From positions 1 through 7,155 of the forward strand of contig DDWP01000034.1 in the NCBI GenBank assembly GCA_002345725.1: a stretch of DNA of 7,155 bases, written 5' to 3'. This DNA comes from Candidatus Shapirobacteria bacterium UBA2283. GTDB taxonomy: Bacteria; Patescibacteriota; Microgenomatia; UBA12405. The notes below the pieces were generated by a model. It searched no databases. It was not told the DNA's origin and was given only the letters and a program-made list of their open reading frames with translations. Positions within the stretch are counted from its first letter, which is position 1; every line of letters begins with the position of its first letter. Below are positions 1 through 6,370 of the stretch, piece by piece. A program made the position numbers and the translations under genes.

Positions 1-823
1 CTAGGGCTAAGGCTTTGGAATAAAGTTTGGCAAAGTCCGTGTCTTTAACATAACCAAGAAATTCAACTTGATCGGGACTGGTGATTTTTTGGAGACGGTC
101 GCGAAAAACAGAACGAGCACAAATTATCTTTAATTTTAGGTTAGGCAAAGATTTTAGAGCCTCGATAATGACGTTGATGTTTTTGTGAGGGTAAAGATTG
201 CCGGTATAAAGGATATATGATTTAGGATTTATGATATATGATTTATGAATAGAAAAAAAAGAGGGGTCGACGGCTTCATGGGTGGTGGTGACTGAGCCAT
301 GCTCGACTCCGAGTCGGTTGATTATGTATTGTCGCCAATATTCACTAGGGACAATAATGTGACTGGTGGCCAAGACTATTTTAGTCATGAGCATATATGC
401 CCAGTATTTAGGCCAATATAGTAGAGGTGAGCGGGTGGTGGTGGCAGAGCCCTTGGAAAAGTGTCGGATGAGATCGTGGACAGTGACGACAGATTTGCCA
501 AAATAAAGAATTGGTTTATCAAGGTGGGTGAGGTGAACTAAGTCAGGTTTTAATTTTTTTAAAAGTATGGGTAAAAATATTTGTTCAGCGATAGAATAAT
601 GACGGAGATTGGTGATGGCATATTGATAATTGTCTTTTAAGTCAGAGGCTATTTCGGAAGCTAACTCAGGATAGACAAGTAGGGTGAAGCGATAGTTTTT
701 AAAATCTTTTTGATGAGGTAGGCTGAGGAGTAAATTTTTGGTGTAACGACCAAGACCAGTGTGTTTGGGGCCGTAAAGTCTGGCGTCGATAACTATGTGT
801 TTTTGTTTGACAATTTTGGTCAT
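1..823 (-). CDS. GT4-family glycosyltransferase, N-terminal part (3' end beyond the window)
   Basis: Putative cytoplasmic or membrane-peripheral GT-B glycosyltransferase of the GT4 (WbaZ/RfaG-like) type, which would transfer a sugar from a nucleotide donor to a growing glycan. The first 274 codons are visible. They begin with an ATG and a family-typical opening, IDARLYGP (residues 12-19) and TGLGRYTKNLL (22-32). VHDL follows at 115-118, marking the middle of the N-terminal domain. TGNLYPHKN (207-215) opens the C-terminal donor-binding domain and VEFLGYV lies at 253-259. The last ~100 residues, including the EX7E-like donor motif, lie off the left edge, so activity cannot be judged. The start lies 20 bases after the NYN gene's stop, with no convincing Shine-Dalgarno. 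Residues 194-204 carry a heptad-like repeat (KSYIINP then KSYI) encoded by a DNA direct repeat in the linker between the two domains. The family call is firm; the sugar specificity is unknown. Confidence 0.9.
   Translation of the reverse strand, partial: MTKIVKQKHIVIDARLYGPKHTGLGRYTKNLLLSLPHQKDFKNYRFTLLVYPELASEIASDLKDNYQYAITNLRHYSIAEQIFLPILLKKLKPDLVHLTHLDKPILYFGKSVVTVHDLIRHFSKGSATTTRSPLLYWPKYWAYMLMTKIVLATSHIIVPSEYWRQYIINRLGVEHGSVTTTHEAVDPSFFSIHKSYIINPKSYILYTGNLYPHKNINVIIEALKSLPNLKLKIICARSVFRDRLQKITSPDQVEFLGYVKDTDFAKLYSKALAL
212..245. repeat. Two-copy 13-bp direct repeat, 21-bp period, inside a glycosyltransferase gene
   Basis: GATATATGATTTA occurs at 212-224 and again at 233-245. The 21-base period is exactly seven codons, so the reading frame is kept and the protein gains KSYIINP/KSYI (residues 194-204). 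It falls in the linker between the two GT-B domains, just before TGNLYPHKN, where length variation is tolerated. The AT-rich, simple composition suggests a short tandem duplication or a dispersed simple repeat that entered the gene. Confidence 0.7.
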
Positions 824-835
824 TTTTTGTATAAT
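807..835 (+). promoter_or_regulatory. Exact-consensus sigma-70-type promoter pointing against the operon
   Basis: The plus strand reads TTGACA at 807-812, exactly 17 bases of spacer at 813-829, then TATAAT at 830-835. Both boxes match the consensus in all twelve positions, with the optimal spacing. The predicted start of transcription is near 842-843. The promoter overlaps the first codons of the minus-strand GT4 gene (start codon 821-823) and fires rightward, antisense to the NYN gene. The boxes are directly visible; promoter activity in this organism is inferred, and an accidental match inside AT-rich coding sequence is possible. Confidence 0.5.
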
Positions 836-841
836 TTTCCT

Positions 842-902
842 AATCACGAGAGAGAAACGAGCTTGTAACTACGTGTTACACTGTTACGCCTCTCATTTTT
901 TT
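842..902 (+). ncRNA. Candidate ~60-nt antisense small RNA
   Basis: This is inferred from the consensus promoter at 807-835 and the hairpin plus T-run ending at 902. A transcript starting near 842 and stopping in the T-run would be about 60 nt, almost entirely one long hairpin. It contains no ATG and no open frame of note. It would be perfectly complementary to the last ~20 codons and stop codon of the minus-strand NYN gene. It could therefore affect NYN mRNA stability or the coupling between NYN and the downstream GT4. It resembles no RNA family I recognise. If the terminator leaks, a longer antisense transcript across the NYN gene would result. Confidence 0.25.
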
Positions 903-1419
903 GTCTATACTCCAACTTTTTGTTTTCGAATTCAACTTTGAACTTGTATGTTTCAAATTCTTTTAATAGAGATGAAGCTGACTTTGTGTTGGGAATGATA
1001 ATTAATTTTAGTTTATTTTTTTCTTGTAGATATTTATAGAGACAGTGAAAATCACCATCACCAGAAACTATTATAGCCTTGTTGTACTTATCTACTAATT
1101 TTGCGGCTGAATATAAAACTAATTCAGCATCAACGTTTCCTTTTGTTTTACCATTTTTGTCTGTTACGGTTGGTTTGAAGACGATTTCATATCCGAATTG
1201 TTTTAGTTTTTTATAAAGATCTTCGTTCTCTTTGATATATCCAATAAATAGAATGGCTTTAGAAACTCTCCATTTGTCTTTTAAAAATATAAAGAACTTT
1301 TTGTAATCTAATTTCCAGCCTTTGTAAACTAGTTTGCCATTTTTGTATATATCGTTACTAAGACCTAGATTTAAGTTTTGACTATCAATAAAGGCATAAG
1401 TTATTTCAGTTTTATTCAT
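844..1419 (-). CDS. NYN-domain (PIN-like, DUF88/LabA-type) putative ribonuclease
   Basis: A 191-residue NYN-fold protein, a family related to PIN nucleases that binds one or two metal ions and is thought to cleave RNA. Family acidic residues are visible: D12 with N15 in AFIDSQNLNLG, D97 in KGNVDAEL, and D121/D123 in SGDGDF (119-124). IIIPNTKSASSLL (140-152) fits the last core strand and following helix. The start codon overlaps the stop of the upstream GT2 gene as ATGA, so translation is probably coupled; there is no Shine-Dalgarno. GC by hand count is about 29%, clearly below the upstream gene (near 40%), and the protein is rich in Lys and Asn, which suggests separate origin. The basic tail from about residue 165 has no obvious family counterpart and is encoded by the hairpin region. 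The glycan operon gives no clue to an RNA target; it could equally be an orphan toxin-like or RNA-decay enzyme. No antitoxin gene is visible beside it. Confidence 0.85.
   Translation of the reverse strand: MNKTEITYAFIDSQNLNLGLSNDIYKNGKLVYKGWKLDYKKFFIFLKDKWRVSKAILFIGYIKENEDLYKKLKQFGYEIVFKPTVTDKNGKTKGNVDAELVLYSAAKLVDKYNKAIIVSGDGDFHCLYKYLQEKNKLKLIIIPNTKSASSLLKEFETYKFKVEFENKKLEYRQKNERRNSVTRSYKLVSLS
850..902 (+). terminator. Imperfect long hairpin followed by T7, terminator-like on the plus strand
   Basis: The outer stem is GAGAG (850-854) with CTCTC (890-894). The middle stem pairs AAC and AG (856-858, 860-861, one bulged G) with CTGTT (881-885). The apical stem is TGTAAC (864-869) with GTTACA (875-880) around a five-base loop. 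One A then separates the hairpin from seven T residues at 896-902. That order suits an intrinsic terminator for plus-strand transcription. On the minus strand the T-run becomes an A-run ahead of the hairpin, so it would not terminate the operon. The inner stems are AT-rich and interrupted, so strength is uncertain. The element overlaps codons 176-190 of the NYN gene. Confidence 0.4.
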
Positions 1420-2363
1420 AGATATTTGGCTTTGAAGATGCGATAGAACTCGAGTAAGTCGATGCCGCGCCAGACAATGAATTGTAGTAAAGGTGGATAA
1501 TTTTGGATTAAGTTTTCCCGGTAAAATATTCTCATGGCATTAGTTGTAGCCTTAGCTGAACGAACCTTGGTTTCTCGAGTGGCGGCTGATTTGGCTTTTT
1601 TAATACCTGAAGATATACCCTGATAATGGGTAATCTGATAGTCGGGAATGAAGAACATGGTAAAGCCGTTTTTCTTAATCTGATAACTAAAGTCGATGTC
1701 TTCTCCATACATAAAGTATTTCTCACTCCACCATTTGCACTTGTCCCCAACTGATCTTTTGAGCATTAGAAAAGCACCGACACAAGAATCAATAGGTTGG
1801 ATCTTTGAGTAGTCAAGGTGACCTAGGAAATAACCGTTAAAGATCTTTGGTCGAGGAAATATTTTTGTAGAAAAAGGCAGAAAAAAGTGGCAAAAGGCAT
1901 TCCATGGGGTGGGGAAACCTCGGTGACATTCGGGTTGGGTCTTACCGGTGAGAGCTAGGATGACGTCGCAGGTGGCAGAGTCGATGTGGGGGTGTGTTTC
2001 AAAATAGTCAACCATTCCTTGAAAAGTATTGGGTTTGACGGTGGTGTCTGGATTTAAAAACAAGACATATTTTGAATTAGGGTCGGAAGCTTTTAAGCCT
2101 CGATTATTGCCAGCGGAAAAGCCAATATTTCCCTTGTTGTCGTGAAATATAAAATTAATTTTTGGGTGAGAGTGTTTGGCATTTTGAATATTTTGAAATG
2201 AACCATCAGTTGAAGAGTTGTCGGCCAGAATTACTTCAATTCTATCTTTCAATTTGGAGCGGACAATAGAATCGTAAAGTTGTGAGAGATATTTGTTGGC
2301 GTTGTAATTTAGGATGATTACCGAAAGTATGGGTGAACTACTTTTTGTGGGTGATTTGGTCAT
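1416..2363 (-). CDS. GT2-family glycosyltransferase (rhamnosyltransferase-like, WbbL/COG1216 type)
   Basis: A 315-residue GT-A glycosyltransferase expected to add a sugar from a nucleotide donor to a lipid-linked or nascent glycan at the inner membrane face. It shows SVIILNYNAN (14-23), LADNSSTDGS (46-55) for nucleotide binding, GNIGFSAGNN (78-87), and the metal-binding DXD equivalent NPDT (104-107). CVGAFLMLKR lies at 194-203, and FMYGEDIDF (217-225) carries the presumed catalytic acid pair. The C-terminal ~70 residues are basic and amphipathic and may touch the membrane. The ATG lies 26 bases inside the upstream GT4 gene, the longest overlap in the cluster. The core fold begins only at residue ~13, so a slightly later start cannot be excluded, although no later ATG, GTG or TTG precedes the SVIILNYN motif. 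It ends in an ATGA overlap with the NYN gene. Rhamnose is only the most common donor in this subfamily; specificity is not readable. Confidence 0.9.
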   Translation of the reverse strand: MTKSPTKSSSPILSVIILNYNANKYLSQLYDSIVRSKLKDRIEVILADNSSTDGSFQNIQNAKHSHPKINFIFHDNKGNIGFSAGNNRGLKASDPNSKYVLFLNPDTTVKPNTFQGMVDYFETHPHIDSATCDVILALTGKTQPECHRGFPTPWNAFCHFFLPFSTKIFPRPKIFNGYFLGHLDYSKIQPIDSCVGAFLMLKRSVGDKCKWWSEKYFMYGEDIDFSYQIKKNGFTMFFIPDYQITHYQGISSGIKKAKSAATRETKVRSAKATTNAMRIFYRENLIQNYPPLLQFIVWRGIDLLEFYRIFKAKYL

Positions 2364-3555
2364 AAATTTGGTTTAGTTTCTCGACGCTGTGGTCAAAAGA
2401 GTAATTGGTTTCAATTAGTTTTCTAGCGGCGTTTCCCATTTTTTTGCGATAGGTCTTGTCATCAAATAATTTGTAGACATTTTTGAGTATCTGTTTCTTG
2501 GGACAAACAATGGCGTGATGATAATTTTCAATTTTGATGTTACCCATACCTCCTTCAGGATTGGTAATTACGGGTAAGCCAAATGTCATGCCTTCGAGGA
2601 ATTTGTTGCGTGTGCCTCCCCCACTGCCCATGGGGGCAAGGAGTACCCAGCAATGTTCATAGTAATACTGGGGATCTTTTAATCCATCAATATCGGCTTC
2701 GGTAACGATAATGTCGGAGCTGTTGTAGCGATTAAAAAATTCTGGAGCATTACGACCAACTATAAATAGTTTGGCGTCGGGATATCTTTTCTTAATGGGT
2801 GACCAATAGTCAGAAATAATCATTTCGACTGATTCTCGATTTTGCATCCATTTCATGTTTGAGGCACCAAAAAGAACTGAAGGATAGGTAGACTTTTTGG
2901 TTTTTTGTGGTAGCTTGAAATATTCTGGGTCGACAGCGTCTTCAAAAACGTGAATGTCTTTTCGTCCAGTAGATTTGATAACAAAATCTTTATCTTCGTG
3001 ACTAAACATTAAGACAGTGTGGGTTTCTTTCCAATATTTTGTCTCCCAATATTTTAGTTTGAGGACATCAAGCCAAAGAAGTGGAGCGGCTAATCTTCTC
3101 CAGCCAGTTAGGCTCTCGACATAATGTTGGTATATGGCGTATTCAATAGTGACATCAACCATAACTAACGGAATATCAGTTTTGGGGATATTGGGCATGG
3201 GGTAGAGACAGTCACAGTGAATCAGGTCGTATTTTCTAGCTTTTATCTCGTTAACGATAGCATTGCGAAAATCTTCATTATGATAATTTACTAGTAGAAA
3301 AGGATAGAGGCTAAATCCGGCAGAAAGAATATTTTTGAGACTCCAAGTGTTGCCTCTCTTAACGATAATAACTTTATGGCAATATTTTTCGACCTCTTTA
3401 AGACCTTCTTCGTTGCGGCTATAACAAATGAGAGTAATGTTGTTAGTTTTTGATAAATACTTGATAGTAAAGAAAGAGTGTCTTTGTCCACCAGACTGAT
3501 GTAGTCGAGGAATGTAAGGAGTAATCATGAGAATATTTCTCTTGTGGTTGGTCAT
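2338..3555 (-). CDS. GT4-family glycosyltransferase (GT-B fold, similar to EpsH/PEP-CTERM-type sugar transferases)
   Basis: A full-length 405-residue GT-B enzyme. The N-terminal domain opens with ILMITPYIPRL (8-18) and SGGQRHSF (21-28), the glycine-rich acceptor-side loop. VDVTIEYA (133-140) is the mid-domain strand region. LFGASNMKWMQN (228-239) starts the donor domain, with LFIVGRNAP (263-271) next. The C-terminal signature APMGSGGGTRNKFLEGM (307-323) followed by GLPVITN (326-332) resembles the GGGTR-K-LEAM pattern of the putative sugar transferases I associate with exopolysaccharide (EpsH1/PEP-CTERM) clusters. In this pattern the first acid of the classic EX7E motif is absent and only the second (E321) is kept, which is usual for that subgroup as I recall it. 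It starts in an ATGA overlap with the polymerase/ligase gene upstream and overlaps the GT2 gene downstream. Donor and acceptor are unknown. Confidence 0.9.
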   Translation of the reverse strand: MTNHKRNILMITPYIPRLHQSGGQRHSFFTIKYLSKTNNITLICYSRNEEGLKEVEKYCHKVIIVKRGNTWSLKNILSAGFSLYPFLLVNYHNEDFRNAIVNEIKARKYDLIHCDCLYPMPNIPKTDIPLVMVDVTIEYAIYQHYVESLTGWRRLAAPLLWLDVLKLKYWETKYWKETHTVLMFSHEDKDFVIKSTGRKDIHVFEDAVDPEYFKLPQKTKKSTYPSVLFGASNMKWMQNRESVEMIISDYWSPIKKRYPDAKLFIVGRNAPEFFNRYNSSDIIVTEADIDGLKDPQYYYEHCWVLLAPMGSGGGTRNKFLEGMTFGLPVITNPEGGMGNIKIENYHHAIVCPKKQILKNVYKLFDDKTYRKKMGNAARKLIETNYSFDHSVEKLNQIYDQITHKK

Positions 3556-4949
3556 ATTTTTTTGGTAAGAACTGAATAATAAATTCCCATCATAATCCAG
3601 AAAGTATAGGCGGTCTTGGAAGCCTCAAAGGCGTCAATTAGAGTGGCGTTAAGCAAGAAAGTAATCATAGAAGCAAAGAGTATAAGAGATAGTTTGTTGG
3701 AGTTGTCCATCTTTTTAACAAATATTTTTGGTACAGTCTTGACGGTGAAAAAGATAAATATGGCGGAGAAAGTAATAAATCCGAGCAGTCCGCTTTCACC
3801 AAGATTGCGAAGATAATCATTGTCAGTGGCTAGAGTAATTGAGCCAAGGCCAGTACCCAACAGCATATTTTTGCGGTAGGCGGTGATGGCTCTAGGCCAT
3901 TCGGCATTAAAACGAATTTCTCCGGAACGAGCTACACCAGCATCAGCGTCTGGGGGTATGTACTCATCAATTGGTCCGTGTCGGATAATAGTCGGGACAG
4001 GGGTGGTTTTGCCACCTTTAACTGGCTGAGTAATAGTCTTAGTAACTACAGCAATTACGGGGACAGTTGGTGTAGCAGTGGGTTGTGGTTTTGAAGGAAA
4101 GAATTGTTGTTGAAGAGCAGGAATAGTAGCCAGAAGACGTTGATTTAGATCTTTAGAAGCGAAAATACTAGAAGCAACTAGAATGGTAACTGGAATTATC
4201 CAGAGATATTTTCTGATGATGATAAGACAGAGAGACATGCCGACAAAAAAGGAGAAGATTGATACGCGTGAGGCAGTCAGGGTGAGCATATCGTAGCTAA
4301 ATATCCAGATGATTAGACTGAGAATTTTTAGCCAGATGTTTTTTTGAGTGACAGCAACGCCGCCAATAATAATTAGCATAACGCTGAGGTAGATAGCCAG
4401 GTCGTAGTGACCGGCAAAGGTTGAGCTTAGTCGGCTCCAGACATCAAATTGAAGCCATTGGCCTTTGGAGAATTCCGAATTCATAGTGGAGATAACTGGG
4501 AAACTTAAGAATTTTTGTCCATAACCATAGAGGAGGACTCCGACGGTAGAGATTAGAGAAAAGATATATAAATGTTTAATATCTTCGTATTTTTTGATGG
4601 CGGATATGGTTAAGAAAAGCAGTGACATATATTCAAAACGACGCAGAAGATGGAGAAGAAGTATTTTGGGTGGATCAGTCTGATAGATGAGGATCGCAGT
4701 GACGAAGCTAGCCACTATGGTGATAAAGTAGGCAATAACTAATTTAGTAATTGGTTCTTTGAGTATAGGAAAGCGGTGTTTGATTTGATGAATAAGCCAG
4801 ACGAATAGAATACTGGCGACGACTATATCGTCAAGACGGATGGCGACATAAGTCCCGGTGACATGAGCCAAGGGAAATTTTGGATAGAGAGGGATAAATA
4901 GAACTAGTACAGCCAGAAGTGGTCGAAGTAAAAATATATTCTTAAACAT
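3552..4949 (-). CDS. O-antigen ligase/polymerase-like polytopic membrane protein (Wzy/WaaL family)
   Basis: A 465-residue protein with about eleven or twelve hydrophobic segments, for example near 9-23, 39-55, 69-89, 127-142, 184-201, 226-244, 247-264, 385-403, 418-436 and 446-461. It should work at the outer face of the membrane, polymerising a lipid-linked repeat unit or transferring it to an acceptor. Family signs are RLSSTFAGHYDLA (173-185), LTASRVSIFSF (224-234), R342 in RSGEIRF, and GTGLGS (365-370) leading into DNDYLRNLGESGLLG (376-390). The last corresponds to the HN-x-YL-x-x-L-x-E-x-G-x-x-G core of Wzy_C proteins. The large external loop (about 266-384) holds a Pro/Thr-rich insert at 288-320 (PTATPTVP and similar), common in surface-exposed linkers. 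Asp stands where WaaL ligases often carry His. It overlaps its neighbours by 8 and 4 bases. Ligase versus polymerase cannot be decided from sequence alone. Confidence 0.85.
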   Translation of the reverse strand: MFKNIFLLRPLLAVLVLFIPLYPKFPLAHVTGTYVAIRLDDIVVASILFVWLIHQIKHRFPILKEPITKLVIAYFITIVASFVTAILIYQTDPPKILLLHLLRRFEYMSLLFLTISAIKKYEDIKHLYIFSLISTVGVLLYGYGQKFLSFPVISTMNSEFSKGQWLQFDVWSRLSSTFAGHYDLAIYLSVMLIIIGGVAVTQKNIWLKILSLIIWIFSYDMLTLTASRVSIFSFFVGMSLCLIIIRKYLWIIPVTILVASSIFASKDLNQRLLATIPALQQQFFPSKPQPTATPTVPVIAVVTKTITQPVKGGKTTPVPTIIRHGPIDEYIPPDADAGVARSGEIRFNAEWPRAITAYRKNMLLGTGLGSITLATDNDYLRNLGESGLLGFITFSAIFIFFTVKTVPKIFVKKMDNSNKLSLILFASMITFLLNATLIDAFEASKTAYTFWIMMGIYYSVLTKKI

Positions 4950-5832
4950 TTTTGATTAATTTGTAGACGCTAAATTGGAGAAAACGATTTATTTTAACCA
5001 ATAACTTGACTACTGGATATTGCCAGGCTGGTCGGTGAAGACGGAAGAAAAGGAGTATGCCTTCGTATTCTCGATCGTAGATTAGTTGTTTGTTTTGAGA
5101 AGATTTACCACCAAGGTGAATAATTTGTGGTCCGATTAAATATGAAAATTTATCTTGAGGGTATTTTTGAGATAAGCGATAACACATTTCCATTTCTTCT
5201 CCATACATGAAGAACTCTGAGCTAAAACCGCCGACAGATTTAAGATGATTGGTGCGGATAAGCATGAAGGCTCCGGTGATCCAATCTTGAGAATGGTCGG
5301 TTAAATAGAATTTGTCGTGAGTATAGAAATGAGGAGTGTGAGGGTGAAAAGGCTTGATAATATGATTGACAAAAGGTAGGTCGTCAAGACCAAGGCACCA
5401 GGTAGTGATGTTGAGAAGATTGGGAAAATATCCGCCTGAGGCTTGGATAGTTTTGTCGGCATTAAGTAGTTGACCGGTGCAACCAATACTTTCGGGATGA
5501 CTACAAAGCCAATCAAGAGATTGGCTAATAGCTGAGTGGAGAATGATAGTGTCGGAGTTGAGAAGAAGAATGTAATTGCCTTTGGCAATTTCCAAACCTT
5601 GATTGTTGGCTTTACCAAAACCAACATTGTCTTTGTTGGTAATAAGAGTTAGAGGATATTTGGTTTTTTTAATTTTTGAAACAGAATCGTCGTGGGAGTT
5701 ATTGTCGACGACGATAATTTCAAAAGGAGTATCTTTTAGACCTTTGTCAGTATAAATTGACTTGAGGCAATCAACGGTAATATCGGCAGTATTGTAGCTA
5801 ACAATGATTATTGAAAGTACAGGTTTAATCAC
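4942..5832 (-). CDS. GT2-family glycosyltransferase (rhamnosyltransferase-like, COG1216)
   Basis: A 296-residue GT-A enzyme related to, but clearly different from, the GT2 at 1416-2363. Motifs in order: LSIIIVSYNTA (6-16), VVDNNSHDDS (41-50), DNVGFGKANNQG (68-79), the DXD equivalent NSDT (92-95), WITGAFMLIR (184-193) and FFMYGEEMEMCYR (207-219). The presumed catalytic acid pair is Glu-Glu (212-213) where many relatives have Glu-Asp. IIHLGGKSS (237-245) closes the domain, and the basic C-terminal ~50 residues may be membrane-associated. The start is a GTG inside a 12-base palindrome and overlaps the stop of the upstream gene by 8 bases. Its stop overlaps the start of the polymerase/ligase gene by 8 bases. 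Having two distinct GT2 and three GT4 enzymes in one operon implies a glycan with several different linkages. Confidence 0.9.
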   Translation of the reverse strand: MIKPVLSIIIVSYNTADITVDCLKSIYTDKGLKDTPFEIIVVDNNSHDDSVSKIKKTKYPLTLITNKDNVGFGKANNQGLEIAKGNYILLLNSDTIILHSAISQSLDWLCSHPESIGCTGQLLNADKTIQASGGYFPNLLNITTWCLGLDDLPFVNHIIKPFHPHTPHFYTHDKFYLTDHSQDWITGAFMLIRTNHLKSVGGFSSEFFMYGEEMEMCYRLSQKYPQDKFSYLIGPQIIHLGGKSSQNKQLIYDREYEGILLFFRLHRPAWQYPVVKLLVKINRFLQFSVYKLIKNV

Positions 5833-6370
5833 GTGATTTTTTAAAGAGTAAGTTTTTATAAATTAAAATAATCGAGATAATAGCTGCTTCAAGTACAAAG
5901 AGGGTGATTAGTCTTTGAGCAATTGAAGTGGGGAATACTTTAATGGTGATCTTGGTCTGATACTCAATATTGTTGTGAAGTAATTTATTGGCATAACGTT
6001 TTTCTGGCTTGGTAAAAACATCATTTTGCCATTCGTAGCCGTTGACAAAAATAGATTCTTTAAAAGGTAGAATAATTTCTTCAAGATAATATGATTGGGT
6101 GGTGTCACGAATTATTTCTTTAGCTTTCTCTGGAGGATGATTGAGCTGGATTCTAAAAGGTCCGTGGTAGTTGGCTTTATAGAAATTAATAACTTCTGTG
6201 CGAGTAAGATTGCCAAAGTAGGCCGAGACATTTTTAAGCTGGGTGGTGTCTCCTGGTAAATCAGACTTAACAGCATTAGGAATGTCTTTGAGAGTTGGGG
6301 TGGGGCTAAGAAGATAGGTCAAAGCACAGACATTAAAAATCAAAAATAGAGTGATGTAAAATCTTTTCAT
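5825..6370 (-). CDS. Unrecognised two-span membrane protein with an extracytoplasmic domain
   Basis: A 181-residue protein I cannot assign. One hydrophobic segment lies near the N terminus (about 4-22) and one near the C terminus (about 152-171), followed by a short basic tail (KNLLFKKSRD). A soluble domain of about 125 residues lies between them. With a basic start (MKR) and basic end, both termini are probably cytoplasmic and the middle domain outside. The domain begins SPTPTLKDIPNAVKSDLPGD (22-41), then NVSAYFGNLTRTEVINFY (47-64); aromatic residues and lone acids recur, but there is no catalytic motif I know. An uncleaved signal anchor is more likely than a cleaved signal peptide, since no clear AXA site is seen. 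Its place between the acyltransferase and a GT2, one gene before the polymerase/ligase, suggests an accessory of glycan assembly or export, such as a chain-length or scaffold protein. It lacks the size and coiled coil of a Wzz protein. Confidence 0.8.
   Translation of the reverse strand: MKRFYITLFLIFNVCALTYLLSPTPTLKDIPNAVKSDLPGDTTQLKNVSAYFGNLTRTEVINFYKANYHGPFRIQLNHPPEKAKEIIRDTTQSYYLEEIILPFKESIFVNGYEWQNDVFTKPEKRYANKLLHNNIEYQTKITIKVFPTSIAQRLITLFVLEAAIISIILIYKNLLFKKSRD
5827..5838. repeat. Perfect 12-bp palindrome at an overlapping start/stop junction
   Basis: AATCACGTGATT is its own reverse complement. It contains the GTG start codon of the GT2 gene at 4942-5832 and the last codons of the preceding 181-residue protein. 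It has no loop, so as RNA it would make at best a very small hairpin or a dimerisation site; as DNA it could be an operator half-site pair. No second copy was noticed in the window, although AATCACG alone recurs at 842-848. Chance is a fair explanation. Confidence 0.4.

Noticed and set aside
861..890. Inverted GTAAC/GTTAC repeats as an integron attC site flanking the NYN gene
   Set aside because: The bases around the AAC and GTT cores do not fit the attC consensus (RYYYAAC and GTTRRRY), and no matching site is seen at the other end of the gene.
844..1419. NYN gene as the toxin of a toxin-antitoxin pair
   Set aside because: Both neighbours are glycosyltransferases and no small antitoxin-like ORF adjoins it; an RNA antitoxin from the opposite strand is only a speculation covered under the antisense RNA findings.
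3616..3816. Plus-strand open frame of 66 codons
   Set aside because: It lies wholly inside the polymerase/ligase gene on the opposite strand, has no recognisable domain and no promoter of note.
5301..5627. Minus-strand open frame of 108 codons in another frame
   Set aside because: It lies inside the GT2 gene, whose motifs are clear in its own frame; its hydrophobic look follows from reading the GT2 codons out of frame.
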